A DNA stretch of 64,000 nt, from positions 2,046,001 through 2,110,000 of the forward strand of contig JBBELK010000052.1 of NCBI GenBank assembly GCA_037783545.1, written 5' to 3'. The notes under the pieces were generated by a model. It did not search any database. It worked only from the letters and a program-made list of their open reading frames with translations, and was not told the origin of the DNA. The stretch comes from Henricia sp. BOLD:AAB3569 (taxonomy: Eukaryota > Echinodermata > Asteroidea > Spinulosida > Echinasteridae). Shown in pieces: positions 22,725 through 35,664 of this stretch. Position numbers and translations under genes: made by a program. Position 1 is the stretch's first letter; the number at the start of each line of letters is the position of its first letter.

Positions 22725-23853
22725 GTATGTATAGAGAATAACTTATTTACGCAACTGTTTCAAACAGTTAAAGTCCCGCTATATCATCTGCAGATGAAAC
22801 TTTTTCTGTGGAATAACAGCAACTACAGAATAATGTTATATACTGCCTTGTAGAAATTTCGGCCACACAGATGCAGGAATGCTTCAGAAAACCTTAAAAA
22901 TCTATGCATGTGTTCAATGAATGGTTAGAAACAAAATCGTTTGCAAACGTTTAAAAAAGACTCATGAAGTAAAATGTTAGGTCACTGCAAATGATGTAAT
23001 GGGACTTCAAAGGTATAGGCTATACTGATTTCACCTTGCAAAATTAAATCTAAATGACTAAAATGGATAATTTATCGGTGGAAATTACCACAGCAATGGA
23101 CAGCAAGAAAACGTATACAGAAAGTGCAATTTATGTTATTTTTAGTTTATTGCAACCATAAACTAATGGAAAACCAGTTCATTTGGTAAAATGCGCGAAG
23201 CAGATTGGCCTTCGATTTTTTTCGTACCACATTTTTTTCTCAGGATAAGGCTCTCTCTGTTCCCGCTTGCTTAAAAATGGTTACATTAAAAAATCGCAGA
23301 CAATACAGCCGAACCTTGATAATAAGAGCACTGTTAATACAACATTCTGCTTATAACAAAAACAAATTTGGGTCCCATTCCTTTGGTTGTCCGTTGTTTA
23401 TATTCCTCATAATACAAGGTTCCTGTTTGTTCTAACAAGATAATTTAAAGATCCAAAAGACCTGTTATTAAAGGAGCGTGACCAGATCACATCTCCAGGC
23501 CCCATTTTTCCCATGGGTGTTGAGATTTTGATACATTATCCTGTGTCATGTTTTTCGCACGCTCATTACGTATATTTTTCAAGGACATCGTCGAAGAACC
23601 ACCGATTTTTGTAAACTAATTTATCTATTCCATAAAGCACTGTAGTGATTACACCAACCTTTTGTTTTGCTTCCACATCCAAACTATGGATGCACATTTC
23701 CTGTTTTCTTCTTATGAATGGTATTTTGGGGAGGTATTTTGTTTGGTTAGAACGGTAAATGTTCTTGTTTGAAATGCTGTCTGCACACAGATACTCATGG
23801 TAAATGACACTGCATAAAATAACCAAACTTGAAATAAGAGAAAAATCGTAAGG

Positions 23854-24318
23854 GCCTTATCGAGATTCGAACCCGAGACCTCTGACTCACTAGTCAGATG
23901 CTCTACCAGCTGAGCTATGAGGCACAGTTGGTATATTCCCTCAGGTTTTCCCTATAGACCCAATTCTTCTCTCGCTGTTGCATGGTGGCACAACTGGGCA
24001 CAACCTCTGGTATGGTTCCTGATCACCATACCAGCTGGTAAAGCATCTGCATAGTGAGTCAAAGGTCTCAGGTTCGAATCCCGATAAGGCCCTTACGAAT
24101 TTTCTCTCATCCCAAGTTTGGTTGTTTCATTTCAATGGTGATCAGACCAGATGTTGTGTTCGTTTAATACTTTGCCCAGTTGCGCCACCATGCAACACCG
24201 AGAAAATAATTGGGTCTATATGGAAAACCTGAGGGAGTATACAACTGTGCATTATAGCTCAGCTGGTAGAGCATCTGCCTAGTCAGTTAGAGGTCTCGGG
24301 TTCGAATGACTATAAGGC
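23854..24318. repeat. tRNA-like modules a, b and c, unit 3
   Basis: Module a on the minus strand (23854-23923), a degraded module b on the plus strand (about 24021-24090) and module c on the plus strand (24249-24318), with the same spacer and tail sequences as unit 2. Stems are imperfect as in unit 2. Confidence 0.6.
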
Positions 24319-25444
24319 CCGTACGATTTTTCTCTCATCCCAAGTTCGGTGGTTTTATTTCAATGGTGATCAAGCACCATACCAGAGGTTGTGTTCTTCA
24401 CTGCATAAAATAAACTTTATGTCAAAAAGCAGGATACAGAATTTGTTAAAACGGACATATAATAAGGTTCGATGTCTACACATTGACAATAACAGATTGT
24501 CACACCATGCTTTGACGATTGGAGTGGGTCCCTGTGCCTGCCCCACCCCCGTCGGAACTAATGAAACTATAACTCACACAGTACTAGTAAAAATCCTTCT
24601 TTTAGTTGCGATAAATGAAAGACTAGAATACACGCTAATAAACATGGTACATGACTTATCAGTTTGTTTTCAATTGTTTCTTGCAGAACTTAATTATAAA
24701 CCCGTCTTGAATTAATCGCTTTATTATTTATTTATTTTTATTTTTCGAATGTAATATGCGCCTATTTTGCCAAAAGCCACCTATCCAGACGCATTATATA
24801 AATTAAACGGAAATAGAGAGGAACCACTTATAAAAGGTTGCTTAAAGATAGAGTAGGCCTATATGATGGGTAAACTGTTAAAAACGGCGTTCTTTCCACT
24901 CGTGATTAAAAGTCTATTTAAAATGTCTTGTATAAATTTTAGCCGCACATAAATGCACTAATACTCCAGAAAATCTGAAAAATCCAGCATGTTTTTTTGT
25001 ATAATTATGAATGAATGGTAAACAATTTCTGTAGATAATTCTTTTAAAAACACATTCAGTTTGCCAGTTCTCTCACAAAGGTTCCACTTTACACGGGAAC
25101 AAATCATGTGGTGTTTGTTACCAGTGCTATCAACATTTTTGTCGGTTTTTTCTTGTGAACTCGTGAAGTAAAATGTTGGGCAATGTACTGGGGCTTTAAG
25201 GAAAACATGTTTTTTATTCCGCGAGGTTTGGAAGCAGTTTCCGGAATAAGTGGAGGTACACTCGCCTTCTAACCAGTAAAATGTATTTCTCACGTACGCA
25301 ATGAATTTAGACTTCAACTCAAATTTTCGGTGTCTTTTCCACTTTGCTTTTTTTGTGAACTAGTTAAAGAGCCAATTATTTATCGCTTCCTAAAAAAACG
25401 GTTCATTTGAAAATCACAGACAATACAATCGAACTTCGATATTA

Positions 25445-26282
25445 ACCCACCCCTTATTTTCAACACCCGGTTCCCCACCTATCCCACTCCCCCCTGTCGT
25501 CTGCCAACCCTTAAGAAATATCCTACCAATCCCCCAACCCCTATCCCCATAGCCTTTAGTCAAGGCGTCCGTGTCGAGGTTTGTTTTGTGCACTGTTTTG
25601 CTAGCGCTTGAGGAAAGACTAATGTTCATACTGCAGACTGTTCGTCACGAACGCCTTTACCAAAGCGTATTTGTGACCTCTGTGCTGAATAATTTAACAG
25701 CAACGGAGGTGATTAATTATTTATGAATTTTAGGCTGTCGGGGCGGACAGTCCGTGCGTGCTAGTTTTTCCTCAAGCGTTGGTAAAACTGACTGCGCGCG
25801 AATGGTGATCACGGCAACCTTGACTAAAGGCTACTATCCCCACCGATCTGCCACCCCTTCGGCCAACCCATTTTACCTCCACGCGGCCCGTTTTCTCTCT
25901 CCCCCAGTTTCCTCCTGCCATGCCACACCCCAGAGTTTGCCTACGTCTAGCCCCTATACCTGCCCCACTTTTTTCCCACTTACGCAAGCTTTCTCCACAC
26001 CCGGTTCCCCACCCGTATTCCCACCCTCGTCTTCCAAACCTTTCAGCCACTCCAGTATTTCCGCCCCTGTCATTCAGACTCCTAACCCCATCCCGACGCT
26101 CGTTCCCCGCCCGTTACCTCCACCCCTCGCCCCATCTCTCCACCCCCACCCAGTCCCCATTCGCCCATACTCGTCCCCCATCCCAGCCTCCCCACCTGTC
26201 ACCTCAGTGCCCCTCCCGTCAATCCAACCCTCACCTCCCCTTTCCCCACCCTATCTCCTACCCCTGTCTCTCCACCCATATT
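25445..26282. repeat. Pyrimidine-rich tract, unit 3 intron
   Basis: As in unit 2, a C/T-rich tract interrupted by the MITE at 25550-25833. The long proline-rich frame crossing it comes from composition. Confidence 0.7.
25550..25833. mobile_element. MITE with 17-bp ends, internally deleted copy
   Basis: Same ends and CTATCCCCA flanks as 15250-15586, with one substitution in the right end. It is 53 bases shorter because a block around 25735 is missing. Confidence 0.8.
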
Positions 26283-28077
26283 TTATTGAAACTAAAAAAA
26301 AAAATAAAAAAAATATATAAACAATTCATGCGGACGGCCGGACGCAAATCCGCATTGCATAAGCTCGCATTTGCTTCGCAATTTGGCGAGAATACCTAAT
26401 TGTTGTCTAAATGAATGATGTATACAATGGATTGCCTATGCAGCTCTCTGAATGACGCAGTTGTTAGCCATCTTGGTCCAGGCTCAACAAGTCCAGGCCT
26501 AGACATTATCACAAAATAAGACGGAAAGTCATGCAAAGGAAATTAGAAAAAAAGCTTCATGTTAATTATCAGAAGTAAATATAAATTAATGACCAATAGT
26601 AAATATAGGTTTTCCCGCACATTTTAAAACTTTTTTCCATTTAAATTCATAACCGGTTAACTTCAAGCTGTATAGCTTTGTGGACAATTTCTAAGGTTGG
26701 TTCCTTGCACTTGCTCTCTTGATTCCGAACCTTCAACAAACATTACATGTCGATGTTATATAGGCCGACGTCAGGCAACCATAATGTAAAAAAGTTAATG
26801 TAAAGCATGAAGACGTAGAAATAGAATTCAAATGAAATATGTGAACTTGATTTCTCAATGACGAAATCGTTCCATTCTTCGTACGCTTGGTAACTGCTAA
26901 CGACCAAATCAACTATTTTGTTTAGAAAAAATGTGAAAACGTACGAAATGGTTTCGACAAATACGAACATGAGCAACCAATTACAAAATTAAACATGTTA
27001 AATGCATAGCTCTGACTTTTCGAGACTGACGAAATTGTTAACCGGTTATGAGTTTGAATAGCGTTCTTTCGTTTCAAACGGTTTGTCGTACGTGTTGGGC
27101 GGTGCGTAATTTTGTCCAATCTTGTCCAATCAGAATCCCATACACACAGTACTGCTAACCCACTGTGGCCTCATCCAATCACAAAAGCGTCCACGACCGT
27201 ATGTTTTACATGTTATAAATAATAAACGAGCCACTGCACAATGATAGTGTAAAAGCCTCAGACTCAGCGCCGCCCCCGCTGTCTGCTGTTGTCAATTCCT
27301 GGGAATTCCTGAAATGCTCCTGATACAATAGAAGGCGCCGTGCCATGTTCACTGATTTCTAAACAAAATTGAAGCAGGTGCCAAAATCCTTTTGATATAA
27401 CGGCCAAATGAAAAGGACAGTGATTGGGTGGCGCACCCGGTGGATTCATTTGTCTTCGTATTACCGAATGACGTTTATTTACTTTTCTCAAGTTGCTGTA
27501 TGAACGGACATGAATACAAAAAATTAGTCATAATTCTGACTTAGCACAACAATAATTAAGACTTATTTTTATTCATTTCCCTTCTACGCTTCGGTACGAA
27601 TTCATTTAAACTGTGGATATAACTCACAAATCCCGCACATTTTAAAACTTTTTAAATCAAATCCATAACCTGTAACTTCAATTTCGTCCCAAGACGAGTG
27701 AGACGCGCAAATGCTTCAATTGAATCGGTCTTTTTTCTTTCCAAATGATCAGTGGTCAACCAATTTCAATATTTGTTCATTCAATGTCGTGAGAATTTAA
27801 TCAAACCAGTCTCACCTGAAAATCATCCGTGCATCATGTAAAGATTGAATTCGTCTTTGTTCAACCGACTTATGATAATTTGTCGATCAAATTTGTCGGA
27901 TGGTCAGACTGTATAAACGCGTCAGTGACAAATGAAATACATGTGAAATTGATTTCTAATTTTTGCCGACGGCTATGATAGTGTAGAGCCAATTGCCATG
28001 GCAACACGTCACACTTCGGCTGTCTATAGCAAACCGTGACCTTTTGACCCCATGTACAAGCACCCTATAGACAACCA

Positions 28078-28532
28078 GGCTGCGTTCGGGCGTGTACTCG
28101 TGTTAACACGAGTTATACTCGTGCGCGCGTGAACGGCAAGAATAACGACACTCGGGTCAGTGAGAGTGTGCTCTCACTACTCCCCAACAAATGGGGAGTG
28201 TGCTCGTACTCCTGTCAAGTGTCATGTGATTTGTACGAAGATGGTGGAATATGGGTGGGATTTTTGGTGAATTTGCTCAACGTGTCAACTCAATAAACTG
28301 AAACAATAACTCACTAAGGTTTGTTTTAGACGGCATCAAAGGTTCTCACGACTTACGGCCTGTATTTCCTCAGTTTCTTGTGAGCAATGAAACGGCATTT
28401 TTTTGTGCAGTGATGGCAAGAGACGTCCATCTATACTGATTGCCATTCGCGCACGCGGACTGAGGACTTGCCGTTCGCGTGATGTGACCCGAGTGCAATG
28501 CGCACTCGAGAACTGCACGCCCGAACGCAGCC
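28078..28532. mobile_element. Nested 455-bp inverted-repeat unit
   Basis: The ends are GGCTGCGTTCGGGCGTG and its exact reverse complement. Further inverted matches lie inside (CGTGAACGGCAAG, CACTCGGGTCA). It probably is a separate small transposon sitting in the larger element. No protein is encoded. Confidence 0.65.
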
Positions 28533-28657
28533 CCAAAGTATGACGTGGGTCGCCATGGCAATTGGCTGTAAACTAACATGGCCGTCGAAAAAAAGTACCA
28601 TTGCAAAAGCACAGGAACATGGTTCAGTGATTTTTTTAGTTTAAAGATGAGGTACTC

Positions 28658-28691
28658 ACTTCGGCAGTCTATTGCAATAGACTGCCGAAGT
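28658..28691. repeat. 34-bp perfect palindrome
   Basis: Each half reads ACTTCGGCAGTCTATTG or its exact reverse complement with no spacer. Similar GGCAGTCTATT/GCAGTCTATTAA words occur near 29723, so this may be the joined end of a nested repeat. Confidence 0.85.
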
Positions 28692-29093
28692 AATACGTCA
28701 TCTTTTGTTGGTTGCCTAGGCAATAACTAAACCGTGTCCCTGTTACTTTTTCCGACGGACATGATGTTTAAAGCTAATTACCACGGCAAGCCACGAGAAA
28801 AGCCGTCGATGTGATTGAAACAAACTTCGGCCAATTGGAATATGAACGACCAGAAGGACCCACATTTATCAACGAAACAACGGTTGGGGCAATAGTGCGC
28901 CGAAAAGTGACGCATTGCCATGGTAATTGGCTCCAAACACCATGGCTGCCGGATAAAACACTATTTCAAAAGCGCAGAGAAACGGTTCAGTGATTTTTTT
29001 AAAGTGGAGCCACTGCCGAGGAAACTAAAAATAGGGTGACGTTTTCACTTCGACCGTTTATTGTGAACAGGTGAATGGACCCGACTGGACAAA

Positions 29094-29600
29094 CCGTTGC
29101 ATTTACATATCAATGAAACACGACGGTTCGGGCAATTGTAGTGACGTAATAGCCTGACGGTTCGAACCGTCGCATTTACATATCAATGAAACACGACGGT
29201 TCAGGCAATTGTAGTGACTGAATAACCTGACGGTTAGAACCGTCGCATTTCCATATCAATAAAACACGACGGTTCGGGCAATTGTAGAGACGTAATAGCC
29301 TGACGGTTCGAACCGTCGCATTTACATATCAATAAAACACGACGGTTCAGGCAATTGTAGTGACTGAATAGCCTGACGGTTACTAGAACCGTCGCATTTC
29401 CATATCAATAAAACACGACGGTTCAGGCAATTGTAGTGACGTAATAGCCTGACGGTTCGAACCGTGCATTTACATATCAATAAAACACGACGGTTCAGGC
29501 AATTGTAGTGACGTAATAGCCTGACGGTTCGAACCGTGCATTTACATATCAACGAAACAAGACGGTTTGGGCAATATAGCCGAGGTGTGACGTTGCCATG
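29094..29600. repeat. 73-bp tandem array with palindromic GACGGTTCGAACCGTC cores
   Basis: Seven units of 72-76 bp share a CATTTACATATCAAT block, a CACGACGGTTCGGGCAATTG-type block, GTGACGTAAT and TGACGGTTCGAACCGTCG. The 16-bp core GACGGTTCGAACCGTC is a perfect palindrome in several units (for example 29156-29171). Every unit also carries a CRE/bZIP-like GTGACGTAAT or its variant GTGACTGAAT. No coding. Confidence 0.9.
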
Positions 29601-32166
29601 GCAATTGGCTCTAAACATCATGACCGTCGGAAAAAGTACCATTGCAAAAGGACAGGGACACGGTTCAGTGATTTTAGTGTATTGCCAAGGCAACCAAGAA
29701 AAGATGACGTATTCATTTCCGCAGTCTATTAATTTGATGGATTTATTTTGGGCTCAACTATCGTGCCAGAATCACCTGATCATATTTGGTTGGTGTAATG
29801 TTTATTGGATTTTTTTGCCCATGAAATTTCATATTTCGCCCACCGTGTTTTACCTTGTATCAAACGGGCCCGTTTTCGCTACCATAACCAGGACCATGTT
29901 TTGACGTCTTAACAAAATAACCCAATGGTTGGCTTTGGGCGTCGGCAACCGAAGCCGTGCATTGGTTTAATCAGTCAGAAAAAAATGCTGTCGGTTTGCA
30001 TGTTCGTACATGTGTGCGTGTGTAAAATTGTAAAATAATGTTTGTGGTAATAATTATTGAGACGTTGACTATTTCCCCTTATATTTAAGTTCAAGACGAC
30101 CTATTAGGTATATTAGGTATCAGTAATATTGTGCGGCCACAGTGCGGGAAATAATCCACATTATAGGTCGACTTGGTGAGATAAATGATCTCTGTAATTA
30201 AACAAGTGGATACCACTCACAGTGCGCTGCATTTGTTTCTTTTAAATAAGTGAATTGCGATATTTACGTACGTCAGAATGTTCTCTGAGCTGGTTAAACA
30301 AGTGAACCAGCCCCCATGTTGCACCTAAATTTCAAGACAATGGTGCTCAGTGATTGTTGACACTAGGAAAGTAACCAAGGTACCATTGGAAAGCACATAC
30401 TCTCTGCTCTAAGACGGTATATGGTACTTTTTACGAAAATAATTTTGTTAAATGACTGTTAAGTTGTCCTATAGATTTTGTGCTGAAGAACTTATGTGAC
30501 GTTTGACTTATAAATTATTTCCATTTGTATTGTCAAGTATAGTCTAATCAAAACAACCTTTCGAATTTGGATTATCGTTGTTAAAACACTTAGTAGTAAG
30601 TGAGCACTATGGCGATAATAGTTTACCGCACAACATTGCAATGCATTCCGCATTGAAAAAGACCGCTGTGGGTCCAGAGATCTCATTTGAATTTTTTGAA
30701 TGCAAACGCTTCATGAATAATAATAATTGTAGCAGCAGGTGGTCGATGGCGACTCGTACGACTGATTGGCATGGTGTAGGCGGGACCTACAACGTGTGCA
30801 TTCTTCTGATTGGATGGTTCACGCCGTACGGTTGTTTACGTACAATCAACCGTCAAAACGAAAGAACGCTACTGAAACATTTTTTTAAATTTTTAAAATG
30901 GGCGGAAAACCCTATATTACGAGGTAAAATATTTTTTGAAAACCTCGAGATAACGAAAACATTGGGTCAAAAACACCCTCGAAACCCAAACGTGCTCATA
31001 CATGTGTAATTTTGCAATTTCAATGCTCCTTCGCTGCGCTCATACGCATGAAAAACAGTTTCGTTCTATACACAGACTCAAATAACCACACACAGAACAT
31101 GAAATAAGTTTAACTTATTTTATTGAGACAGCATGGGATCGCGGCTCCAGTACACAATGAACTGAATGTCTCCAATCTACAAACAATATATAACCAAGTC
31201 ACTATACAGCGAATATGACAGAAAACACAGGACCAGCCTCGATGAATAAAAACTTTAGAAACCTCGGTGGCTCTCGGGCATAAGCATGCCTTCAATGCTT
31301 ACATTATGTCCTGTGGTAACCATCTGGAACCAAGCCCTTTAGGCTCTTCGGACATCGTCCGCCTTTCAACAACTCAAACAACATAGGCTACATTTGAACA
31401 AGTAATAGTAAGAGTAATACACTGGTTTAGTAAATTGTTGGTGTTTACAAAACGAAAAGGTCTATCATGTGAAAAATTTTCATCGAGATTGTTAGAACAC
31501 AACACGAAAAGGCAGAAATCGTAAGCATAAAAGATTTCCATGTGCTACGACAATCAGAGAAATCTCTGGGATCGAGAACTCGCCCAGGAACATATAGCAA
31601 TGCTTTTGACGTCAGTCCAAGCAGTAAAAAACTACTGGCGCTCGGAGGCCACGAAAAACCTCCTTTATTTTATCTTTGTTTATAGGAGGAAACGTGGGTG
31701 CATCCTAGGACATCAAAAAGAGGCGCACTCCCCTTATCATTGCCACATTACCTAGGTTTGTTCCCGGGTTTTTGAAACAATTGAAATTTGTTAAAGAGGG
31801 GTAAGCTCAAGGGAAACACTTATGAGCGCCCTAAGGTGGATTCTTCGAGTGCGTAAAAGGAATGAATTAAACCGATTATCTGCAATGCTAATACCCGAGT
31901 TGTACATTATTCTAGACTGGTTTCCGCTCCACATACAACGACTGAATTCAGTCTAGTCAAATTTTTGGTCCGGGTACCAGACTAACATTATTCCGACTAT
32001 GTGAATGAGAGATTAAGTAAAAGGACTAACTGCAGAATTGTCCGACTGAATATTTTTACATGGGAATAAAAATCGGACGAACTTGATCATTAAGTAAAAA
32101 GCTAAAGACAATGTAATGTACTTTCCGTTTTCGGCTCTCGCTAATGTATAACAACAATTAACACTC

Positions 32167-33165
32167 GTACGCATGAAAGATTCCGATGTGCTGTGAAAAT
32201 CAGAGCATGAAAAAACGTGCATCTAGAGTTGATGATTCAACCAATTACGGCCCTTAAGGCCCTTCAGACAAGGTCCGTTTCCCTTCAACTCGCTTCCAAT
32301 TACTAATTGTACTCTCAAAAATATAAAAACATTAATAAGAGTTCCAAGTTGAACGAGTTTCTAACGGATTATTGCAAAAGCCATTTACGAATATCAACTA
32401 TATTATTGCGGCAGCAGTAACTGTTGTGAATGACACCAAAAATCGAGATTTCAGAAAAGTTAAAACCGTAAGAAATCGTTTTACATAACAATTCACTCTA
32501 CACATGAAAAAACAAAATCGTACGCATGAAAGATTCCGATGTGCTATGAAAATCAGAGCATGAAAAAACGTGCATCTAGAGTTGATGATGCAACAAATTA
32601 CGGCCCTTAAGACAAGGTCCGGTTCCTTTCAACTCGCTTCAATTACTAATTCTACTCTAAAAATTACATAAAAACATTAATAAGAGTTCCAACTTTTTGA
32701 ACGAGTTTCTAACGGATTATTGCAAAAGCCATTCACGAAAATCAACTATATTATTGTGGCAGCAGTTGTGAATGACACCAAAGATCGAGATTTCAGAAAA
32801 GTTAAAACCGTAAGAAATCGTTTTGCATAACCATTCACTCTACACACGAAAAAACAAAATCGTACCCATGAAAGATTCCGATGTGCTATGAAAATCAAAG
32901 CATGAAAAAACGTGCATCTAGAGTTGATGATTCAACAATTAAGGCCCTTGAGGCCCTTCGGACAAGGTCCGGTTCCCTTCAACTCGATTCCGATTAACTG
33001 ATTCTACTCTCAAAAATACACAAAACATTAATAAGAGTTCCAAGTTGAACAAGTTTCTAACAGAATATTGCAAAAGCCATTACAAATATCAACTATATTA
33101 GGTGGCAGCAGTTGTGAATGTCACGAAAGATCGAAATTTCAGAAAAGTTAAAACCAATAAATCGC
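32167..33165. repeat. Three tandem repeats of about 350 bp
   Basis: Units start at about 32167, 32519 and 32862 with CGTACGCATGAAAGATTCC or CGTACCCATGAAAG. Each contains a CTTCGGACAAGGTCCG-type short hairpin and a run ending AAACCGTAAGAAATCG. A fourth, more diverged unit can be seen near 31320-31560. Confidence 0.8.
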
Positions 33166-34224
33166 TTAACAATTGCACAATAGATACCGTGTACCCTGCG
33201 AGTTGGTGGTTCCTCGGGCTAGCGTCATACAACTGCACCGTTATGATTTGTGCTGGAATGTGACCAAAATAGAAGCTCTGCAATGATCTGCATATAGAAA
33301 ACGAAAACAAAACTGTAAGACAACAATGAACTGTATACGCCAAGTAGGTTAATAGTGCCCAATAAATGTTTACAAAAGTGAAGGAGATCGTACTTCTGGG
33401 GCAATGTAGCACCAAATAGACAAATGAAAACGTCACATTTTGTGTGTTGCCAAGGTTACTACATGGGTCTGTACTAAAACCAATGAACTGTTTCCCTGCG
33501 CTTTAGCAATGTAGGTTCCAGATTACCAGCGAATGTTAAGACCCAATTGCCATGGTAACAAAAATTACCTTAGTAGTCTGTTGTCAGGTATATATAATGC
33601 GGAGGTGCCAACGTTACAATTTATAAGTAAAATTTGTATATTTTACACCCAAACACTAATTAGACCCCACATTGAAGCTATTATTCTAAAATCACATTAC
33701 CACACTGATCGTTGTTGCCTGAAAAATTACACAAACTACGCTTAAATCGTAAATAATGGCATTTTGAGTTAAAAGGAAAATAGTGGAAATGGAATAAATC
33801 AGGTTATTTTATAAATAAATTGAAAAAACAAAACTGTTGCGAAGAGAGGTAAACTCAAATTCATTTTGATATTTCAGAAGATAAAATTTTTCCATTTCAA
33901 AAAATAGACAGATGATGGGTGCTGTTTTATACCTAATCATGAAAGAAAATTGCGTTTGAAAAGCAGACATTACATTACAAACAGTAACAGTACCCCTGGT
34001 ACGTGTATACGACTCGAACTTGAAAGATGGATGCAATGTACTCATCTAAGAAATCACAGTATGCTCATAAATATGGAAAATTATCAGCATAAGACTAGAA
34101 AATTTCCTTAGCGCAACTATTATATTACATATAATTGCAATGAGTAAATATTCGCTATTTACATTATACACAAATCGTATTACAGGGGGCCCTATAAGAA
34201 AAATGATCTTAGAGGATACCATAA

Positions 34225-34512
34225 GGGCGGTCGGGTTGGCGTACGGGTTCCTTCCTCGCATCTCACCTCCGGCGTCCCGGGTTCGAATCCGGGGCGCGTA
34301 TGTGGATTGGGTTTGCAGTCCCCACCCGACCGCGTGGGCCTTCCCCTGGGGCACCTCTCTGGGGGTCCTCCTCCCACTTCTAAAACTGCAACTTCTTCTT
34401 CGTCATCTCAAGCTGATAATATAGTATAGCTAAAGCTAAAACCGTACAGTTGATGGCATAAAGGGCCTTAGTTGCCGAAGATGCCATAAAATATACAACA
34501 ACAACAACAACA
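34225..34512 (+). mobile_element. tRNA-derived SINE with target duplication
   Basis: It is flanked by GGATACCATAA (34214-34224) and GGATGCCATAA (34513-34523). The head carries a pol III A box TGGCGTACGG and a perfect B box GGTTCGAATCC. The body has the GGGCCTTCCCCTGGGGCACC and CCTCCTCCCACTTC core common in animal SINEs, and the tail is an AAC repeat. Confidence 0.85.
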
Positions 34513-35664
34513 GGATGCCATAACGAAAGCGGCAAGTTGGGCCGCTGGAAGGCCACCGGGAGAACATAATGCCGCTCATAAAAACAAGATGCTCAACGAT
34601 AGAGCAAGGAAACCTGCGAATTAGAAAAATTTAAAAACGCTTCGAACTAATGACCATCCTGAGATCTCAGGGAATTTCCACTCTGCAACGCGACGTTACA
34701 ATACCCCGAGGAAATCCACGCAAGTCTGTGGAGTAAACCGGCTGTTGTGTTGAGCCAACACACGCCCGAGTCAATTTGAAGTAATTAATCATCCGGTCAT
34801 GTTATGCCAAAAAGAAACATTCAATACTTCCCATAATTTGTATACGTACTGTTCTTATGACTGTCCCATTGCTACCAAACAATTTTCCAACGACGATCTT
34901 AATTTACTCCGAAGTTAAATTAATAACAGGGATGCATGCTGATGAAGGTAATGGAACGAATTCTCCAGTATGCTTTAAATAGCAGCCAATCGGAAAAGCG
35001 GACAACGGCCAGCATTACCGAGTAATGCATCACATGCATGCACGGCGTTTACAATCTGCGCGCGTTACATTTGAATGTCTGCGATGCACTGCCAAGCGTC
35101 CTGAATATATCCGTCTTCAACAGGGCCTCTGTACGCACGATCGGGGAGTGCGTTAAAGGGGTACTGTTTAAAGAGGATGATCCTTAAATACTAAAATAAA
35201 TCATAATCATCACAGTATACCTGAATGGTATCGAGACTTGGCTAAGACTTGCGTTTCTTCACGGCGCATGGGCAATTCTGCTAGCGACCATGGCACTACT
35301 TGTAGGGTGCACAGTAATTAGGAGTCCGGCTAAAGAGGCAAATTTCACGACCAGTGATGTCCTGGCATACATCAGATAGGCGGATAAAGCCGAAAAAGCC
35401 TGTGGGAAAGCACAAAAAAATCGAGAAAACAAAACGCCGTACAGACCATAAAGGGCGGGTGGGTGGGAAACCGTATGCGTAGTGTATACAAACATGGAGC
35501 AATAGACATTCAGTGAGAGTGCATAAGCCTGAAGTGGCGAAACACGCCAGAATGCCTTCTTAAATGCAAAAGTAGTCAATTGATATGTAAATTTCTGGAG
35601 GGAAAGGAATGCAAGGGAAGAATGTAAAGGCATTTGATCTATGTACCGAACGAAACTAAATTTT

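Larger units (their letters stand above)
27060..30870. mobile_element. 3.8-kb composite insertion with AGCGTTCTTTCGTTT ends
   Basis: The ends are AGCGTTCTTTCGTTT and its exact reverse complement. Comparison with unit 2 (16775-16800) shows the surrounding sequence is continuous without it; AAT at the left and ACT at the right may be a decayed 3-bp duplication. The largest frames inside are under 145 codons and show no transposase motif. Contents include a nested inverted-repeat unit (28078-28532), a 34-bp perfect palindrome (28658-28691), repeated GCCATGGCAATTGGCT and GGTTCAGTGATTTTT blocks, and a 73-bp tandem array (29094-29600). Confidence 0.8.
31021..35664. mobile_element. 4.6-kb element, long copy of a tandem dimer
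   Basis: It starts CAATGCTCCTTCGCTGCGCT and ends GAACGAAACTAAATTTT. The first about 140 bases recur at 35665 and the last about 187 recur at the end of the next copy, so the two are head-to-tail copies of one element. A subterminal AGTTTCGTTC is inverted between the ends. Inside are about 350-bp tandem repeats at 32167-33165, a SINE at 34225-34512 and otherwise unrecognised sequence (33200-34200 and 34540-35460 hold nothing I can name). No transposase or reverse transcriptase is readable. Confidence 0.65.

Noticed and set aside
25754-26399. Proline/serine-rich frames across the pyrimidine tracts (also 15674-16132, 6927-7214, 61108-61604)
   Set aside because: Overlapping frames in different phases, changed by small indels between units and interrupted by a MITE. 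This is compositional.
29094-29600. CRISPR-like array
   Set aside because: Units are tandem repeats without unique spacers, in an animal transposon.
30578-31009. 143-codon frame on the plus strand
   Set aside because: It crosses the right end of the 3.8-kb insertion into ancestral intron and shows no domain, so it is chance.
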